Part shown: positions 44,487 to 52,852 of the stretch, piece after piece
Position numbering within the stretch: position 1 is the stretch's first letter
Layout of the letters: each line of letters starts with the position of its first letter
Origin: Actinomycetes bacterium
GTDB lineage: Bacteria; Actinomycetota; Actinomycetes; Propionibacteriales; Propionibacteriaceae
Reading direction: 5' to 3'
Assembly: GCA_023443125.1 (NCBI GenBank)
Contig: JAEZVO010000028.1
Coordinates: 1 to 64,000 of the forward strand
Length of the DNA: 64,000 nucleotides
Position numbers and translations under genes: made by a program
Notes under the pieces: model-generated
The model's input: the letters and a program-made list of their open reading frames with translations, nothing else
Database searches by the model: none
Told to the model about the DNA's origin: nothing

Positions 44487-45807
44487 CGGCGATGTTCTGG
44501 TCGATCTCCCATTGTGAGGTCTGGCGGCGGTAGTCCTCGAATTCCTCGTGCTTGTTGCGTAGGAAGTGTTCGAAGACGTGCTCGCCGAGGGTGTCCGCGA
44601 CGAGTTCCGAGCCCTCCATCACCCGCAGCGCGCCGTCGAGATTGCGTGGCAGCTCGTCGATGCCCAGCGCCTGGCGTTCGCGACGAGACAGCGTCCACAC
44701 CGCTTCTTCCGCCTCCGTCGGCAGGGGGTATTCGCCCTCGATACCCTGCAGCCCTGCGCGAAGCAGGAGCGCGTACGCGAGGTATGGGTTCGCGGCGGAA
44801 TCGATCGCCCGATATTCCACGCGCGCGCTCGACGCCTTGCCCGGCGTCCACTGCGGAACACGCACGAGTGCGGACCGGTTGGCTCTCCCCCAGCACACAT
44901 AGCTCGGGGCCTCGTCGCCCGCGGCGAGACGCTTGTAGGAGTTCACCCACTGGTTCGTCACCGCCGTGATCTCGGGAGCATGCCGCAGCAGCCCCGCGAT
45001 AAACTGCCGTCCCACCTTCGACAGCTGGTATTCATCGGCGGCGTCGAAGAACGCGTTCGTGTCGCCCTCGAACAGCGACAGGTGCGAGTGCATGCCCGAG
45101 CCCGGGTACTGCGTGAACGGCTTCGGCATGAACGTGGCATGCAGCCCGCGTGATGCTGCGGCCTCACGCACCGCAACCCGAAACGACATGATGTTGTCTG
45201 CCATCGTGAGCGCGTCGGCGTGACGCAGGTCGATCTCGTGCTGTCCGGGGGCGCCTTCGTGGTGGCTGAATTCCACAGAAATTCCCATGTCCTCGAGACC
45301 AAGAATGGCCTCGCGTCGCACGTCGTTGGCTCGGCTCAGGGTGGTGTGGTCAAAGTATCCGCCATTGTCGAAGGGCACTGGCGGGTTGAGCTGGCTCAGC
45401 ACGAAGAACTCAATCTCGGGGTGTACCTGCAGGCTGAAGCCGGCGTCGGCGGCCTTGTCGACAGCGCGTTTCAGCACGTAGCGGGGGTCGGCGAAGCTCG
45501 GGGATCCATCACGAAGCCGCACGTCGCAGAACATACGTGCCGTGACAAGGCCGGATTCGGTCATCCACGGCAGCACCTGGAACGTGGAGGGGTCCGGGTG
45601 AGCCACCATGTCTGCCTCGAACACGCGGGCAAAACCCTCGATGGCCGAGCCATCGAAACCGACACCTTCCGCCAGTGCCACCTCAACCTCACCCGGCCCG
45701 ATGGCCACCGATTTCAGGTTGCCCAGCACGTCGGTGAACCACAGCAGGATGAATCGAACTTGATGCTCTTCGATGAGTCGAAATACGGTTTCGGCCTGAG
45801 TGTCCAT
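44479..45807 (-). CDS. glnA2: Glutamine synthetase type I, second copy (GlnA2)
   Basis: GlnA-family enzyme, 442 aa. The start MDTQAETVFRLIEEH is chosen; an upstream extension of 20 residues lacks family similarity. Motifs are GFDGSAIEGF, MPKPFTQYPGSGMHSH and NRSALVRVP. The adenylylation-site tyrosine motif seen in GlnA1 (DLYELP) is replaced by LGIDELPRNL, so it should escape GlnE control. This is the non-adenylylated GlnA2 class; a ligase for other amines cannot be excluded. Confidence 0.93.
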   Translation of the reverse strand: MDTQAETVFRLIEEHQVRFILLWFTDVLGNLKSVAIGPGEVEVALAEGVGFDGSAIEGFARVFEADMVAHPDPSTFQVLPWMTESGLVTARMFCDVRLRDGSPSFADPRYVLKRAVDKAADAGFSLQVHPEIEFFVLSQLNPPVPFDNGGYFDHTTLSRANDVRREAILGLEDMGISVEFSHHEGAPGQHEIDLRHADALTMADNIMSFRVAVREAAASRGLHATFMPKPFTQYPGSGMHSHLSLFEGDTNAFFDAADEYQLSKVGRQFIAGLLRHAPEITAVTNQWVNSYKRLAAGDEAPSYVCWGRANRSALVRVPQWTPGKASSARVEYRAIDSAANPYLAYALLLRAGLQGIEGEYPLPTEAEEAVWTLSRRERQALGIDELPRNLDGALRVMEGSELVADTLGEHVFEHFLRNKHEEFEDYRRQTSQWEIDQNIAVM

Positions 45808-45881
45808 GAGCCCAAGTGTGCCGTACGGCGCACCGTCGCCGCGCTCGATCCACGGTTTGTTAGACAACTACACTGCGGGGT

Positions 45882-46709
45882 ATGAGTCAGCCCGGCTGGT
45901 ACCCAAACCCAGAAGGCCGCGGGAAGCCGCGGTACTGGGATGGTGCCCAATGGCACGACGAGAAACCCCAGAAATCGTCACCCACGGGCTGGATCGTCGG
46001 TGGCCTGCTGCTCATCGCAACGGTGGTCGTCGTGCTGGTGCTGCAGCCTTCGAGCATCATGAACCCTCTCGGTGCACCGCCCGAAGACACCCGCTCCGAC
46101 CGCCCAAGCGTGAAACCGTGGGATGAGCGAACGAGAGAACCCGACGAGCCCGCACCCACCGACGACGGCGGCGCGAGGCCGGAGGACTGCCCCACCGTTG
46201 GTTACCCGACGAGCGAGGTCGACGACAATGGACTCTTGCATGGCGGCGGGCTCACCGTCGTGGCTCCGAGCGCCGATGGTTGGCGCAACGAGCCCACATA
46301 TATGCCGTGGATGGCGGAGCAAAACTCAGTGACGCGGCAGATCGTGCCGGGCTGGGTGGCGTCGATGGACATCGGTACCGTGCGTGCCGAGGACGGGTTC
46401 CGCAACCCGAAGCAGGCGGCGGCCGCGATGGTGTCGTGCATGGCGTCGTCGTGGATGTACGACGGCTTCACTGGTCGCGAAGACCTGGTCAATGAACAGG
46501 TCGAGATTTCCGGGGTCACCGGTTGGCACATTCAAACAAATATCTACGTCAACAGGGAAGACGGCATCGAAGGCGACCTACTGGATGTGTACGTCTTCGA
46601 TCTCGGGCGCGACGGTGAACTCAGCGTCGTAGCGGGCTGCGCCACCATCGACGATGCCTCGTCCATCGAGGAGGTTCGCCAGTCGCTCGACAGCATCGCC
46701 GTCGAATGA
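45882..46709 (+). CDS. DUF2510 membrane-anchored protein
   Basis: A 275-aa actinobacterial protein. The N-terminal DUF2510 motif is PGWYPNPEGRGKPRYWDGAQW, then a membrane helix (TGWIVGGLLLIATVVVVLVL), a Pro/Asp-rich stretch and an extracytoplasmic domain (about 105-275; CPTVGYPTSEVD, IQTNIYVNREDG). Divergent from glnA2. Function unknown; probably exposed outside the membrane. Confidence 0.85.
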   Translation: MSQPGWYPNPEGRGKPRYWDGAQWHDEKPQKSSPTGWIVGGLLLIATVVVVLVLQPSSIMNPLGAPPEDTRSDRPSVKPWDERTREPDEPAPTDDGGARPEDCPTVGYPTSEVDDNGLLHGGGLTVVAPSADGWRNEPTYMPWMAEQNSVTRQIVPGWVASMDIGTVRAEDGFRNPKQAAAAMVSCMASSWMYDGFTGREDLVNEQVEISGVTGWHIQTNIYVNREDGIEGDLLDVYVFDLGRDGELSVVAGCATIDDASSIEEVRQSLDSIAVE

Positions 46710-46740
46710 ACCAACTCGAGACAAGCGCTAGGGTGAAACT

Positions 46741-47586
46741 GTGAGCATCATTACCCCGCATACCGTCTCCCCCGTCCGCCCAGTTCCCGCGTCGATTGCC
46801 CGGCCGGAGTACGTCGGGAAGGAAGGGCCGACCCCGTACACCGGATCGCATGTGCAGTCCGACGACGTGATCGAGCGCATGCGGGTGGCGGGCAAGATTG
46901 CCCACGACGCGATGCACGAGGCCGGCAAGGCCGTCGCGCCTGGCGTTACGACGGATGAGCTCGACCGCATCGCGCACGAGTACATGCTCGACCACAACGC
47001 CTACCCGTCGGCGTTGGGGTACCGCGGCTTCCCGAAGTCGATCTGCACGTCGGTGAACGAGGTCATTTGCCACGGCATTCCGGACAGCCGCCCACTCGAG
47101 GACGGCGACATCGTGAAGATCGACTGCACCGCGTTCTACGACGGCGTCCACGGCGACAACTGCTACACGTTCCTGTGTGGCGACGTGTCCGAGGAGCACA
47201 AGCTGCTCGTCGAGCGCACGCAGGAGGCGCTCAACCGCGGCATTAAGGCAGTGAAGCCGGGGCGCCCGATGTCGGTGATCGGGCGGGTGATCGAAAGCTA
47301 CGCCAAGCGCTTCGGGTACGGGGTGGTGCGCGACTACACCGGCCACGGCGTGCACACGCAGTTCCACTCCGGGCTCGTGGTGTTGCACTACGACGAGCCA
47401 CGTCTCGACACGCGCATGGAGCCGGGCATGACCTTCACCATCGAGCCGATGCTCACGCTCGGCAACTACGAGTCGGAGGTCTGGGACGACGACTGGACCG
47501 TGACCACCCTCGACAAGTCGTGGTGCGCCCAGTTCGAGCAGACCCTCGTCGTCACCGACGACGGAGCCGAGATCCTCACCGCCTGA
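46741..47586 (+). CDS. map: Type I methionine aminopeptidase
   Basis: Removes N-terminal Met from new proteins; 281 aa, GTG start. The five metal ligands are visible: Asp in VKIDCTAFYDG and HGDN, His in TGHGVHTQFH, Glu in TIEPML and Glu in FEQTLV. An N-terminal extension of about 40 residues with PTPYTGSHVQ is typical of actinobacterial MapB forms. Confidence 0.96.
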   Translation: MSIITPHTVSPVRPVPASIARPEYVGKEGPTPYTGSHVQSDDVIERMRVAGKIAHDAMHEAGKAVAPGVTTDELDRIAHEYMLDHNAYPSALGYRGFPKSICTSVNEVICHGIPDSRPLEDGDIVKIDCTAFYDGVHGDNCYTFLCGDVSEEHKLLVERTQEALNRGIKAVKPGRPMSVIGRVIESYAKRFGYGVVRDYTGHGVHTQFHSGLVVLHYDEPRLDTRMEPGMTFTIEPMLTLGNYESEVWDDDWTVTTLDKSWCAQFEQTLVVTDDGAEILTA

Positions 47587-47617
47587 GCTGCTCCCGACTG
47601 TTTCCCCGCCCCAAACA

Positions 47618-47700
47618 AAACTGCAAAACTCGCCAACAGCTGGATGCCTCACGCTCACCTGAGCGGGGACAGTTCCGGCTAATGGCGAGTTTTGCAGTTT
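47618..47700. repeat. Large hairpin element, copy 1 (AACTGCAAAACTCGCCA)
   Basis: Arms 47618-47635 and 47683-47700 are perfectly complementary over 18 bp around a 47-nt interior that contains a smaller hairpin (CGCTCACCTGAGCG). A second copy is at 56518-56598. Located 32 bp after map, where it could also terminate transcription. Confidence 0.85.
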
Positions 47701-47708
47701 CTTCCTCT

Positions 47709-47749
47709 GATGATTGATCCGCGGGCGCAGCCCGCGAGTCGAAATCACC
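47709..47749. repeat. Family-B dispersed palindrome
   Basis: GATGATTGATCCGCGGGC and GCCCGCGAGTCGAAATCACC. The 585-bp gap 47587-48171 contains the hairpin element and five palindromes of families A and B but no gene. Confidence 0.85.
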
Positions 47750-47815
47750 CCGGACGAGCTTCAGTGGCAGAAATGCGCCCAAACATGGACGGTAATCTGC
47801 CGCCCAAGCGGGTGT

Positions 47816-47853
47816 GGTTTCGATACGCGGGCCACGCCCGCTACTCAACCACC
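47816..47853. repeat. Family-A dispersed palindrome, inverted
   Basis: GGTTTCGATACGCGGGCC ... GCCCGCTACTCAACCACC, the reverse orientation of the copies at 24-28 kb. Confidence 0.85.
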
Positions 47854-47877
47854 GGTGCTGAGGTGACTGCCCCCCCC

Positions 47878-47914
47878 CGAGCGTCGAGTAGGGCCGCAGG
47901 CCCGTATCGAGACG
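47878..47914. repeat. Family-A palindrome, diverged
   Basis: GAGCGTCGAGTAGGGCC, GCA, GGCCCGTATCGAGACGC: the same architecture with diverged ends. Confidence 0.7.
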
Positions 47915-47942
47915 CAACAACGAGTTTCGACACGCCGCATCC

Positions 47943-47983
47943 GATGATTGAGCCGCTGCCGGAGGCAGCGAGTCGAAATCATC
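47943..47983. repeat. Family-B dispersed palindrome
   Basis: GATGATTGAGCCGCTGCC, core, GGCAGCGAGTCGAAATCATC. Ends complementary with few mismatches. Confidence 0.85.
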
Positions 47984-48046
47984 CGGCAGACGTGGTTTCG
48001 ACACGCCACTGAGTGACTCTTCAGCCACCGGGGCGCGGCTCCACCC

Positions 48047-48087
48047 GATGATTGAGCCGCGGGCGCAGCCCGCGAGTCGAAATCATC
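48047..48087. repeat. Family-B dispersed palindrome
   Basis: GATGATTGAGCCGCGGGC, core, GCCCGCGAGTCGAAATCATC, about 100 bp from the previous copy. Confidence 0.85.
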
Positions 48088-48171
48088 TTGAGTACTGAGA
48101 GCTCTGCAAACTAACGAAACCTCTGACTGCCCATTCGAGGAGCAAAGTGTGGCGACGGTCTGCCGGAGCTG

Positions 48172-48408
48172 TTATAGGCCTTCAATGGGAGCGCAGCGCG
48201 AGGATTTACCACCCCCCAGCGATTCTGATCGGATTACCTCGAGGACGATCTCGACTTCAGACTCGGGCAGACCAGCAAGATGAGCGATGGGCTCGCGCAT
48301 CTCTGCCTCCGCCTGACTGAGTGTGTGCACCTGGCTGACAGCACCGTTATCCGATTCAAGCACCCATACACCATCACTACGTTCGGCGGTCACAGCTACG
48401 GTCATCAT
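48172..48408 (-). CDS. HicB-like small protein
   Basis: A 78-aa protein with the pattern of HicB-type partial RNase-H antitoxin domains: VTAERSDGVWVLESDNGAVSQVHTLSQAEAEMREPIAHLAG. No HicA toxin is adjacent. Such orphans are common beside prophages and islands, and it lies at the edge of the prophage scrap. GGAG lies upstream of the ATG. Confidence 0.62.
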   Translation of the reverse strand: MMTVAVTAERSDGVWVLESDNGAVSQVHTLSQAEAEMREPIAHLAGLPESEVEIVLEVIRSESLGGGKSSRCAPIEGL

Positions 48409-48476
48409 CGGCGTCGTCCTCTCCGGCTGAGCGCATCAACCTTCTCGCCAATATTCTCAGACGCTCGAACAACGAG

Positions 48477-49481
48477 TTGAAGCCAACACGTGCATACGAC
48501 GACGAGTTCATGAAGATCGTTGGTGGCCTAGCAGTCAGGCAGCATCAGACGACGTTGGACGCGGGCCGCGATGTGGTGGTGCTGTCGGCGGCGGCGAACG
48601 ATCGGCGCTGGCGGCGGGTGACCGACGGCAATCCGTGCGCATTCTGCGCAATGCTCGCGACTCGTACCGACTACACCTCGCCGTTCGCCGCCCAGTATGT
48701 GGTTGGGCGCGGTAAGACTACTCGGCTTGGTGCTCGCGGTAGGCGTGGTCTTGGTGTTCGCCCTCGTGGTTCTCGCTCGCTGGGTGAGAAGTACCACGAC
48801 CATTGCGGGTGCACCGTCGCGGAGGTGTTCGACGACTGGGAGCCCTCTTACGCCGAGCGGCAGCAGAAAGCCCTCTACGAGGAAGCCCGGAAGGCCTGCA
48901 AGGAACAAGGGCTCGAGCCAACCACGAAGAACGTTCTGGCGCAGATGCGTGAGCTTGGCGACGGCACCGTCCACGACGCGCATGTGCCGGAAGGCGAGAA
49001 GAAGAAGCCTGGACGGAAACCCAAGACGCAGACCGGCGGGTCTGGAGGTGGCGGCAAGAAACCGCCACGACAACTCGTTGGGTTCGGCGATGATGACCCG
49101 AATTGGTCGGCTCGGGAGCGACGCGCAGTTGAGTACCTCCGCAGTCAGCGAGGCTACGCTGTCGGCCCTGGGGGTAAGAGCGAGCATAATGACCGGCTTT
49201 TCGATTGCACGATTGGCGGCCGCAAGGCGGACATTAAATCGCTGGACCCGGGGGGTTCATCGAACACCATGCGAAACCGCACTAGAGAGTCGACGTCTCG
49301 AGGAGGGCAAGCCAGAGATCTGGTCTTTGATCTCCGCAGAAGCGGGGTTGGTGAGTCGGAAGCGCGCGACGGAGTGGCGCGGATCTGGGGTCTCTACGGC
49401 CTCTCCGGGGCTCGCGGACACAAGGTTGATAGAATCTACGTAATCGGTGATGGCTACTATTTCGAGGAGGACGCGAGGTGA
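48477..49481 (+). CDS. Phage MuF-like protein with C-terminal toxin-type nuclease domain, N-terminally truncated
   Basis: A 334-aa product; the frame is open upstream but the usual N-terminal half of a phage head-morphogenesis protein is missing. The zinc-binding MuF core is present: TDGNPCAFCAMLATRTDY and KYHDHCGCTVAEVFDDW. A Gly/Lys hinge (GGSGGGGKKPPRQLVGFG) leads to a C-terminal domain with DRLFDCTIGGRKADIKSL and VDRIYVIGDGYYFEED, which resembles CdiA-C-type tRNase toxins. MuF proteins carrying such toxins are a described class in temperate phages. The start codon (TTG) is uncertain. Confidence 0.78.
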   Translation: MKPTRAYDDEFMKIVGGLAVRQHQTTLDAGRDVVVLSAAANDRRWRRVTDGNPCAFCAMLATRTDYTSPFAAQYVVGRGKTTRLGARGRRGLGVRPRGSRSLGEKYHDHCGCTVAEVFDDWEPSYAERQQKALYEEARKACKEQGLEPTTKNVLAQMRELGDGTVHDAHVPEGEKKKPGRKPKTQTGGSGGGGKKPPRQLVGFGDDDPNWSARERRAVEYLRSQRGYAVGPGGKSEHNDRLFDCTIGGRKADIKSLDPGGSSNTMRNRTRESTSRGGQARDLVFDLRRSGVGESEARDGVARIWGLYGLSGARGHKVDRIYVIGDGYYFEEDAR

Positions 49482-49750
49482 CCGTTGAACATCTGTTGAT
49501 TGCCGGACTCGAGTCCGCCGGGGAGATTGACGCCATGATCGATGAGCCGATCTCCACTGTGATCGATTTGGAAGACGACCGATACCTGGACGATCACGAG
49601 ATGCCGTTGAGTGCGTTCCGCTTCGATATCCAGCTCAGCTCCGGCGATGCGAAGGATCGAGCACGGAGGATCTTCGATGCACTCGCGAGCAGAGCGGGTG
49701 TTCGCATTCTATGGACGACCAACCTCACGCGACTGGTCGCTCAAAATTAG
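49478..49750 (+). CDS. Candidate immunity protein for the MuF toxin
   Basis: A 90-aa acidic protein (MTVEHLLIAGLESAGEID, TVIDLEDDRYLDDHE), GTG start overlapping the MuF stop by 4 bp. Size, acidity and strict coupling to the toxin-like 3' end are as expected for a cognate immunity gene. A terminator follows it. The family is not recognised. Confidence 0.72.
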   Translation: MTVEHLLIAGLESAGEIDAMIDEPISTVIDLEDDRYLDDHEMPLSAFRFDIQLSSGDAKDRARRIFDALASRAGVRILWTTNLTRLVAQN

Positions 49751-49769
49751 CTGACCTCAGCGTTGTCGC

Positions 49770-49798
49770 AAACCCCGTAGGTGTTCCTGCGGGGTTTT
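49770..49798 (+). terminator. Rho-independent terminator after the MuF-toxin/immunity pair
   Basis: AAACCCCGTAGG, loop TGTT, CCTGCGGGGTTT, then TTCT. A strong stem with one G-U pair and a T-run. Confidence 0.88.
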
Positions 49799-49823
49799 CT
49801 CATGCTCCGACGAAGGAGACAGC

Positions 49824-50042
49824 ATGCCCGAGCTCGTGACTGAGGCGGAATTCATTCGCGGCAAAATGCCGAAGATCAACGGGGCCAAGTTCCCGTATCT
49901 CATCCACGAGGATGGCCCCTACGTTGACTTCGATCATGGGTGTCCAACGACCCTCTGGCTGCCGCTCATCACCGACGACAACCTCGCCATCCGTACCCAA
50001 GACGTCGACACGTCCGAGAAACGTGTCGATTCTGACGTCTGA
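49824..50042 (+). CDS. Small phage protein of unknown function
   Basis: A 72-aa protein (MPELVTEAEFIRGKMPKING ... DDNLAIRTQDVDTSEKRV) with AAGGAG 8 nt upstream. It lies between the MuF-like gene and a truncated scaffold gene, the normal position of small head-module genes in actinophages. Confidence 0.6.
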   Translation: MPELVTEAEFIRGKMPKINGAKFPYLIHEDGPYVDFDHGCPTTLWLPLITDDNLAIRTQDVDTSEKRVDSDV

Positions 50043-50112
50043 TTTCGACAAGTCTTTCCGCAAACGCGCAGCGGTCAATGCGCGGCACCAACAACACTCC
50101 GTAGGAGGAACC

Positions 50113-50325
50113 ATGTCCGAACAGTCCATCACGCCCGAAAACAGCCAGCCTGAGCAGGCGAAGCCTGACTTCCAGCCGATCACGTCACAGGAGCAGCTCA
50201 ACGCACTGCTGGGTGACCGGTTGGCTCGTGAGCGGGCGAAGTTCGCTGATTATGACGAGCTGAAAGCGAAAGCCGAGAAGTTCGACGAGGCCGAGAAGTC
50301 CATCACGGATGGCATGAATAGCTGA
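50113..50325 (+). CDS. Phage capsid scaffold protein, C-terminally truncated
   Basis: A 70-aa fragment with AGGAGG before ATG. It begins MSEQSITPENSQPEQAKPDF and enters a charged helix (LLGDRLARERAKFADYDELK) typical of phage scaffold/DUF4355 proteins, then stops where a Family-A palindrome begins. Full-length relatives are 150-200 aa, so the prophage was cut here. Confidence 0.65.
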   Translation: MSEQSITPENSQPEQAKPDFQPITSQEQLNALLGDRLARERAKFADYDELKAKAEKFDEAEKSITDGMNS

Positions 50326-50338
50326 AGCCAGCAAACCC

Positions 50339-50376
50339 GGTTTCGATACGCGGGCTACGCCCGCTACTCAACCACC
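50339..50376. repeat. Family-A palindrome at the prophage/rnpB junction
   Basis: GGTTTCGATACGCGGGCT ... AGCGGGCGTAGCC-type arms; a partial copy (GCGGGCTACTCAACCACC) follows at 50381. It marks the end of phage DNA next to rnpB. Confidence 0.85.
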
Positions 50377-50406
50377 GAATGCGGGCTACTCAACCACCGA
50401 TAAAGA

Positions 50407-50776
50407 GCGGACGAGCCGGCCTGTAAGCCGGGTTTTGTGGTCGGTGATCATCTATCTAAGGCGGCGCGTTGCCGCGTCGCTCAAGCAACCTACCCGGGCA
50501 CCTCGCGCGAGCAGCGCTCCGACGGTGTCCGCAGCCGGCGGAACCGGCCTTCTTGGTCTTGCTCCAGGTGGGGTTTACCAAGCCGCCCCAGTCACCTGGG
50601 ACGCTGGGGGTCTCTTACACCTCCGTTTCACCCTTACCCGTTGCCGGGCGGTCTGTTTTCTGTGGCACTATCCCGCGGGTCACCCCGGGTGGGCGTTACC
50701 CACCACCTTGCTCTTCGGAGCCCGGACTTTCCTCAGCCCTGCATCAGGGCCGCGATCACCCGGCCGACTCGTCCGT
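50407..50776 (-). ncRNA. rnpB: RNase P RNA, class A
   Basis: Catalytic RNA of RNase P, which trims tRNA 5' ends. On the minus strand it begins with GGACGAGTCGGCCGGGTGAT and soon shows GAGGAAAGTCCGGGCTCC, the universally conserved P4 strand. It also has ACAGAAAACAGACCGCC and ends with the P1 complement CCGGCTCGTCC. End positions are accurate to about 5 bp. The ktrB gene is divergent from it. Confidence 0.96.
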
Positions 50777-50838
50777 CGGACGATTCTATCGGCACCGCAT
50801 AGCAGCGTCGCACCTAAAACGGCGTACACTCATCATTC

Positions 50839-52170
50839 GTGGCTCTTCCCTTCAGGGGTTCGCGTCCGACGCGCACCATCCTGTTCGGTTTCTTACTGGC
50901 GCTCATCCTTGGCACCGGGCTGTTGATGCTTCCCATCTCCACGCAGTCCCCCGGCGGCATCCCGCTCCTGCCAGCGCTGTTCACGGCGACGTCGGCGCTG
51001 TGCGTCACGGGGCTGTCCGACGTCGACGTGCCCACGTACTGGACCCCGTTCGGGCACGTCGTCATCATGGTTCTCATCCAAATCGGCGGCTTCGGAGTCA
51101 TGAGCTTCGCGACGCTGCTGAGCCTGCGCGTGATGGGGAAAGTCTCGCTGGGCAGCCGCATCACGGCGGCGACCGAAGCGCACGGTTCCGTCGGCGGGCT
51201 TCGCCCACTACTGCGACGGGTCCTCGTCACCGGCCTCGTGATCGAGGGCATCGTCATGGCAGCGCTCACCATCCGACTACTCACGCTGGGGTACTCCGTC
51301 GGCGATTCCCTCTGGTACGGGCTCTTTCACGCGGTGTCGTCGTTCAACAATGCCGGGTTCTCGCTGTTCCCCGGCAACATGACGGCCTTCGTCGGCGACT
51401 GGGGCATCTGCCTTCCCATCATGGGCGCCATCATCGTCGGCGGGCTCGGGTTCCCCGTGCTGCACCAGCTCACCCGGGCCTACCGGCATCCACACCGGTG
51501 GACCATGCACACCCGCATGGTGCTGTTCGGCACCGCCGTGCTCCTCGTGCTCTCATCGATCTACGTCACCGTCCTCGAATGGAACAACCCAAAGACGCTG
51601 GGTGAACTCCCCTGGCACTCGCGCATCCTCGCCGGGGCGTTCCAAGCCGTCCAGACCCGCACCGCCGGCTTCAACTCCGTCGACATCGGCTCACTCCACG
51701 ACTCGACACTGTTCGGCATGGACATGCTGATGTTCATCGGTGGCGGCCCCGCGGGCACCGCCGGCGGTATCAAAATCACGACGTTCTTCGTCCTGCTGTT
51801 CATCGCTTGGGCAGAAATCCGGGGTGACAGCGCCGTCAACATCTTCGGCCGTCGCCTTTCTCGCTCGCTGCACCGGCAAGCGATCACCGTCGCATTGCTC
51901 GCCTCCGCCGTCGTCGGGCTAGCGACGCTCGCGCTGCTCGTGCTCTCCCCGTTCTCACTCGACCAATCACTCTTCGAAGCCATCTCCGCGTTCGGCACCG
52001 TCGGGCTCTCGACGGGGATCACGGCGCAGCTCAACCCCGCATGCCAGCTGGTCCTCGTCGCCCTTATGATCGTGGGGCGGCTCGGCCCCATCACCGTCGC
52101 CACGGCACTCGCAGCACCCACCACGAAGCGGCACTATCAGCTTCCCAAGGAAAGGCCGATCATTGGTTAA
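50839..52170 (+). CDS. ktrB: TrkH/KtrB-type potassium channel subunit
   Basis: Ion-conducting membrane subunit of a Ktr potassium uptake system, 443 aa, GTG start. Selectivity-filter regions are visible, e.g. TSALCVTGLSDVD, SSFNNAGFSLFPGN, RTAGFNSVDIG and SAFGTVGLSTG. It overlaps the regulatory ktrA by 8 bp. Confidence 0.94.
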   Translation: MALPFRGSRPTRTILFGFLLALILGTGLLMLPISTQSPGGIPLLPALFTATSALCVTGLSDVDVPTYWTPFGHVVIMVLIQIGGFGVMSFATLLSLRVMGKVSLGSRITAATEAHGSVGGLRPLLRRVLVTGLVIEGIVMAALTIRLLTLGYSVGDSLWYGLFHAVSSFNNAGFSLFPGNMTAFVGDWGICLPIMGAIIVGGLGFPVLHQLTRAYRHPHRWTMHTRMVLFGTAVLLVLSSIYVTVLEWNNPKTLGELPWHSRILAGAFQAVQTRTAGFNSVDIGSLHDSTLFGMDMLMFIGGGPAGTAGGIKITTFFVLLFIAWAEIRGDSAVNIFGRRLSRSLHRQAITVALLASAVVGLATLALLVLSPFSLDQSLFEAISAFGTVGLSTGITAQLNPACQLVLVALMIVGRLGPITVATALAAPTTKRHYQLPKERPIIG

Positions 52171-52852
52171 CCGACTCTCTAGGCGCTCCGTCCACGACAA
52201 GCGCGCAGACTCCGTCGCCGTCATCGGCCTCGGGCGTTTCGGCGCGTCAGTAGCCCTCGAGCTCATGAGCATCGGCGCGGAAGTGTTCGGCATCGATGCC
52301 GACGAAGAAGTCGTCCAGCGCTTCAACGGCCAGCTCACCAATGTGGTGCAGGCAGATACCACCGACGAGGTCGCCCTCCAGGAACTCTCCCTCGCCGAGT
52401 TCGACAAAGTCGTGGTCTCCATCGGATCGAAGCTCGAAGCCAGCATCCTCACCTGCTCGCTGCTGCTGGACATGGGTGTGCCCGACGTGTGGGCGAAGGC
52501 GACGAGCATCCCCCACGGCCGCATTCTCAGCCAGCTGGGCGCCCACCACGTCGTCTACCCCGAAACGGAGATGGGCAGACGCATCGCTCACCGCGTCCGC
52601 GGGGCGCTGCTCGACTTCATCGAGATCGGCACCGACTTCGCCCTTGTGCGCACTGAGGTGCCCGCTGCACTGGCAGGCGGACGAATCGACGAAGCGCTCT
52701 TCTGGCGGAAATACAAGGTGAAGCCCGTGGCCGTGAAGTCACCGTCGCTGGGCTGGATGCCCATCGTGAGCGACACTATCGTCAACGAGGGCGACCTCAT
52801 CCAGGTCGTCGGCAAGATTGAGCACGTTGAGGCGTTCGCTCGCGTGCAGTGA
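52163..52852 (+). CDS. ktrA: Ktr potassium uptake regulatory subunit (RCK domains)
   Basis: Cytoplasmic gating ring subunit, 229 aa. The RCK_N nucleotide-binding motif is VAVIGLGRFGASVALEL, and an RCK_C domain covers about residues 150-229. The TTG start at 52163 follows AAGGAAAGG and overlaps ktrB, indicating coupled translation. Confidence 0.92.
   Translation: MVNRLSRRSVHDKRADSVAVIGLGRFGASVALELMSIGAEVFGIDADEEVVQRFNGQLTNVVQADTTDEVALQELSLAEFDKVVVSIGSKLEASILTCSLLLDMGVPDVWAKATSIPHGRILSQLGAHHVVYPETEMGRRIAHRVRGALLDFIEIGTDFALVRTEVPAALAGGRIDEALFWRKYKVKPVAVKSPSLGWMPIVSDTIVNEGDLIQVVGKIEHVEAFARVQ

Noticed and set aside
47700..48100. Cluster of similar repeats that could be taken for a CRISPR array
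   Set aside because: Units are self-complementary, differ in core and orientation, spacing is irregular and no cas gene is present.
50469..51605. 378-codon plus-strand frame across rnpB and ktrB
   Set aside because: It overlaps a certain structural RNA and the KtrB frame; composition is Arg/His-rich noise.
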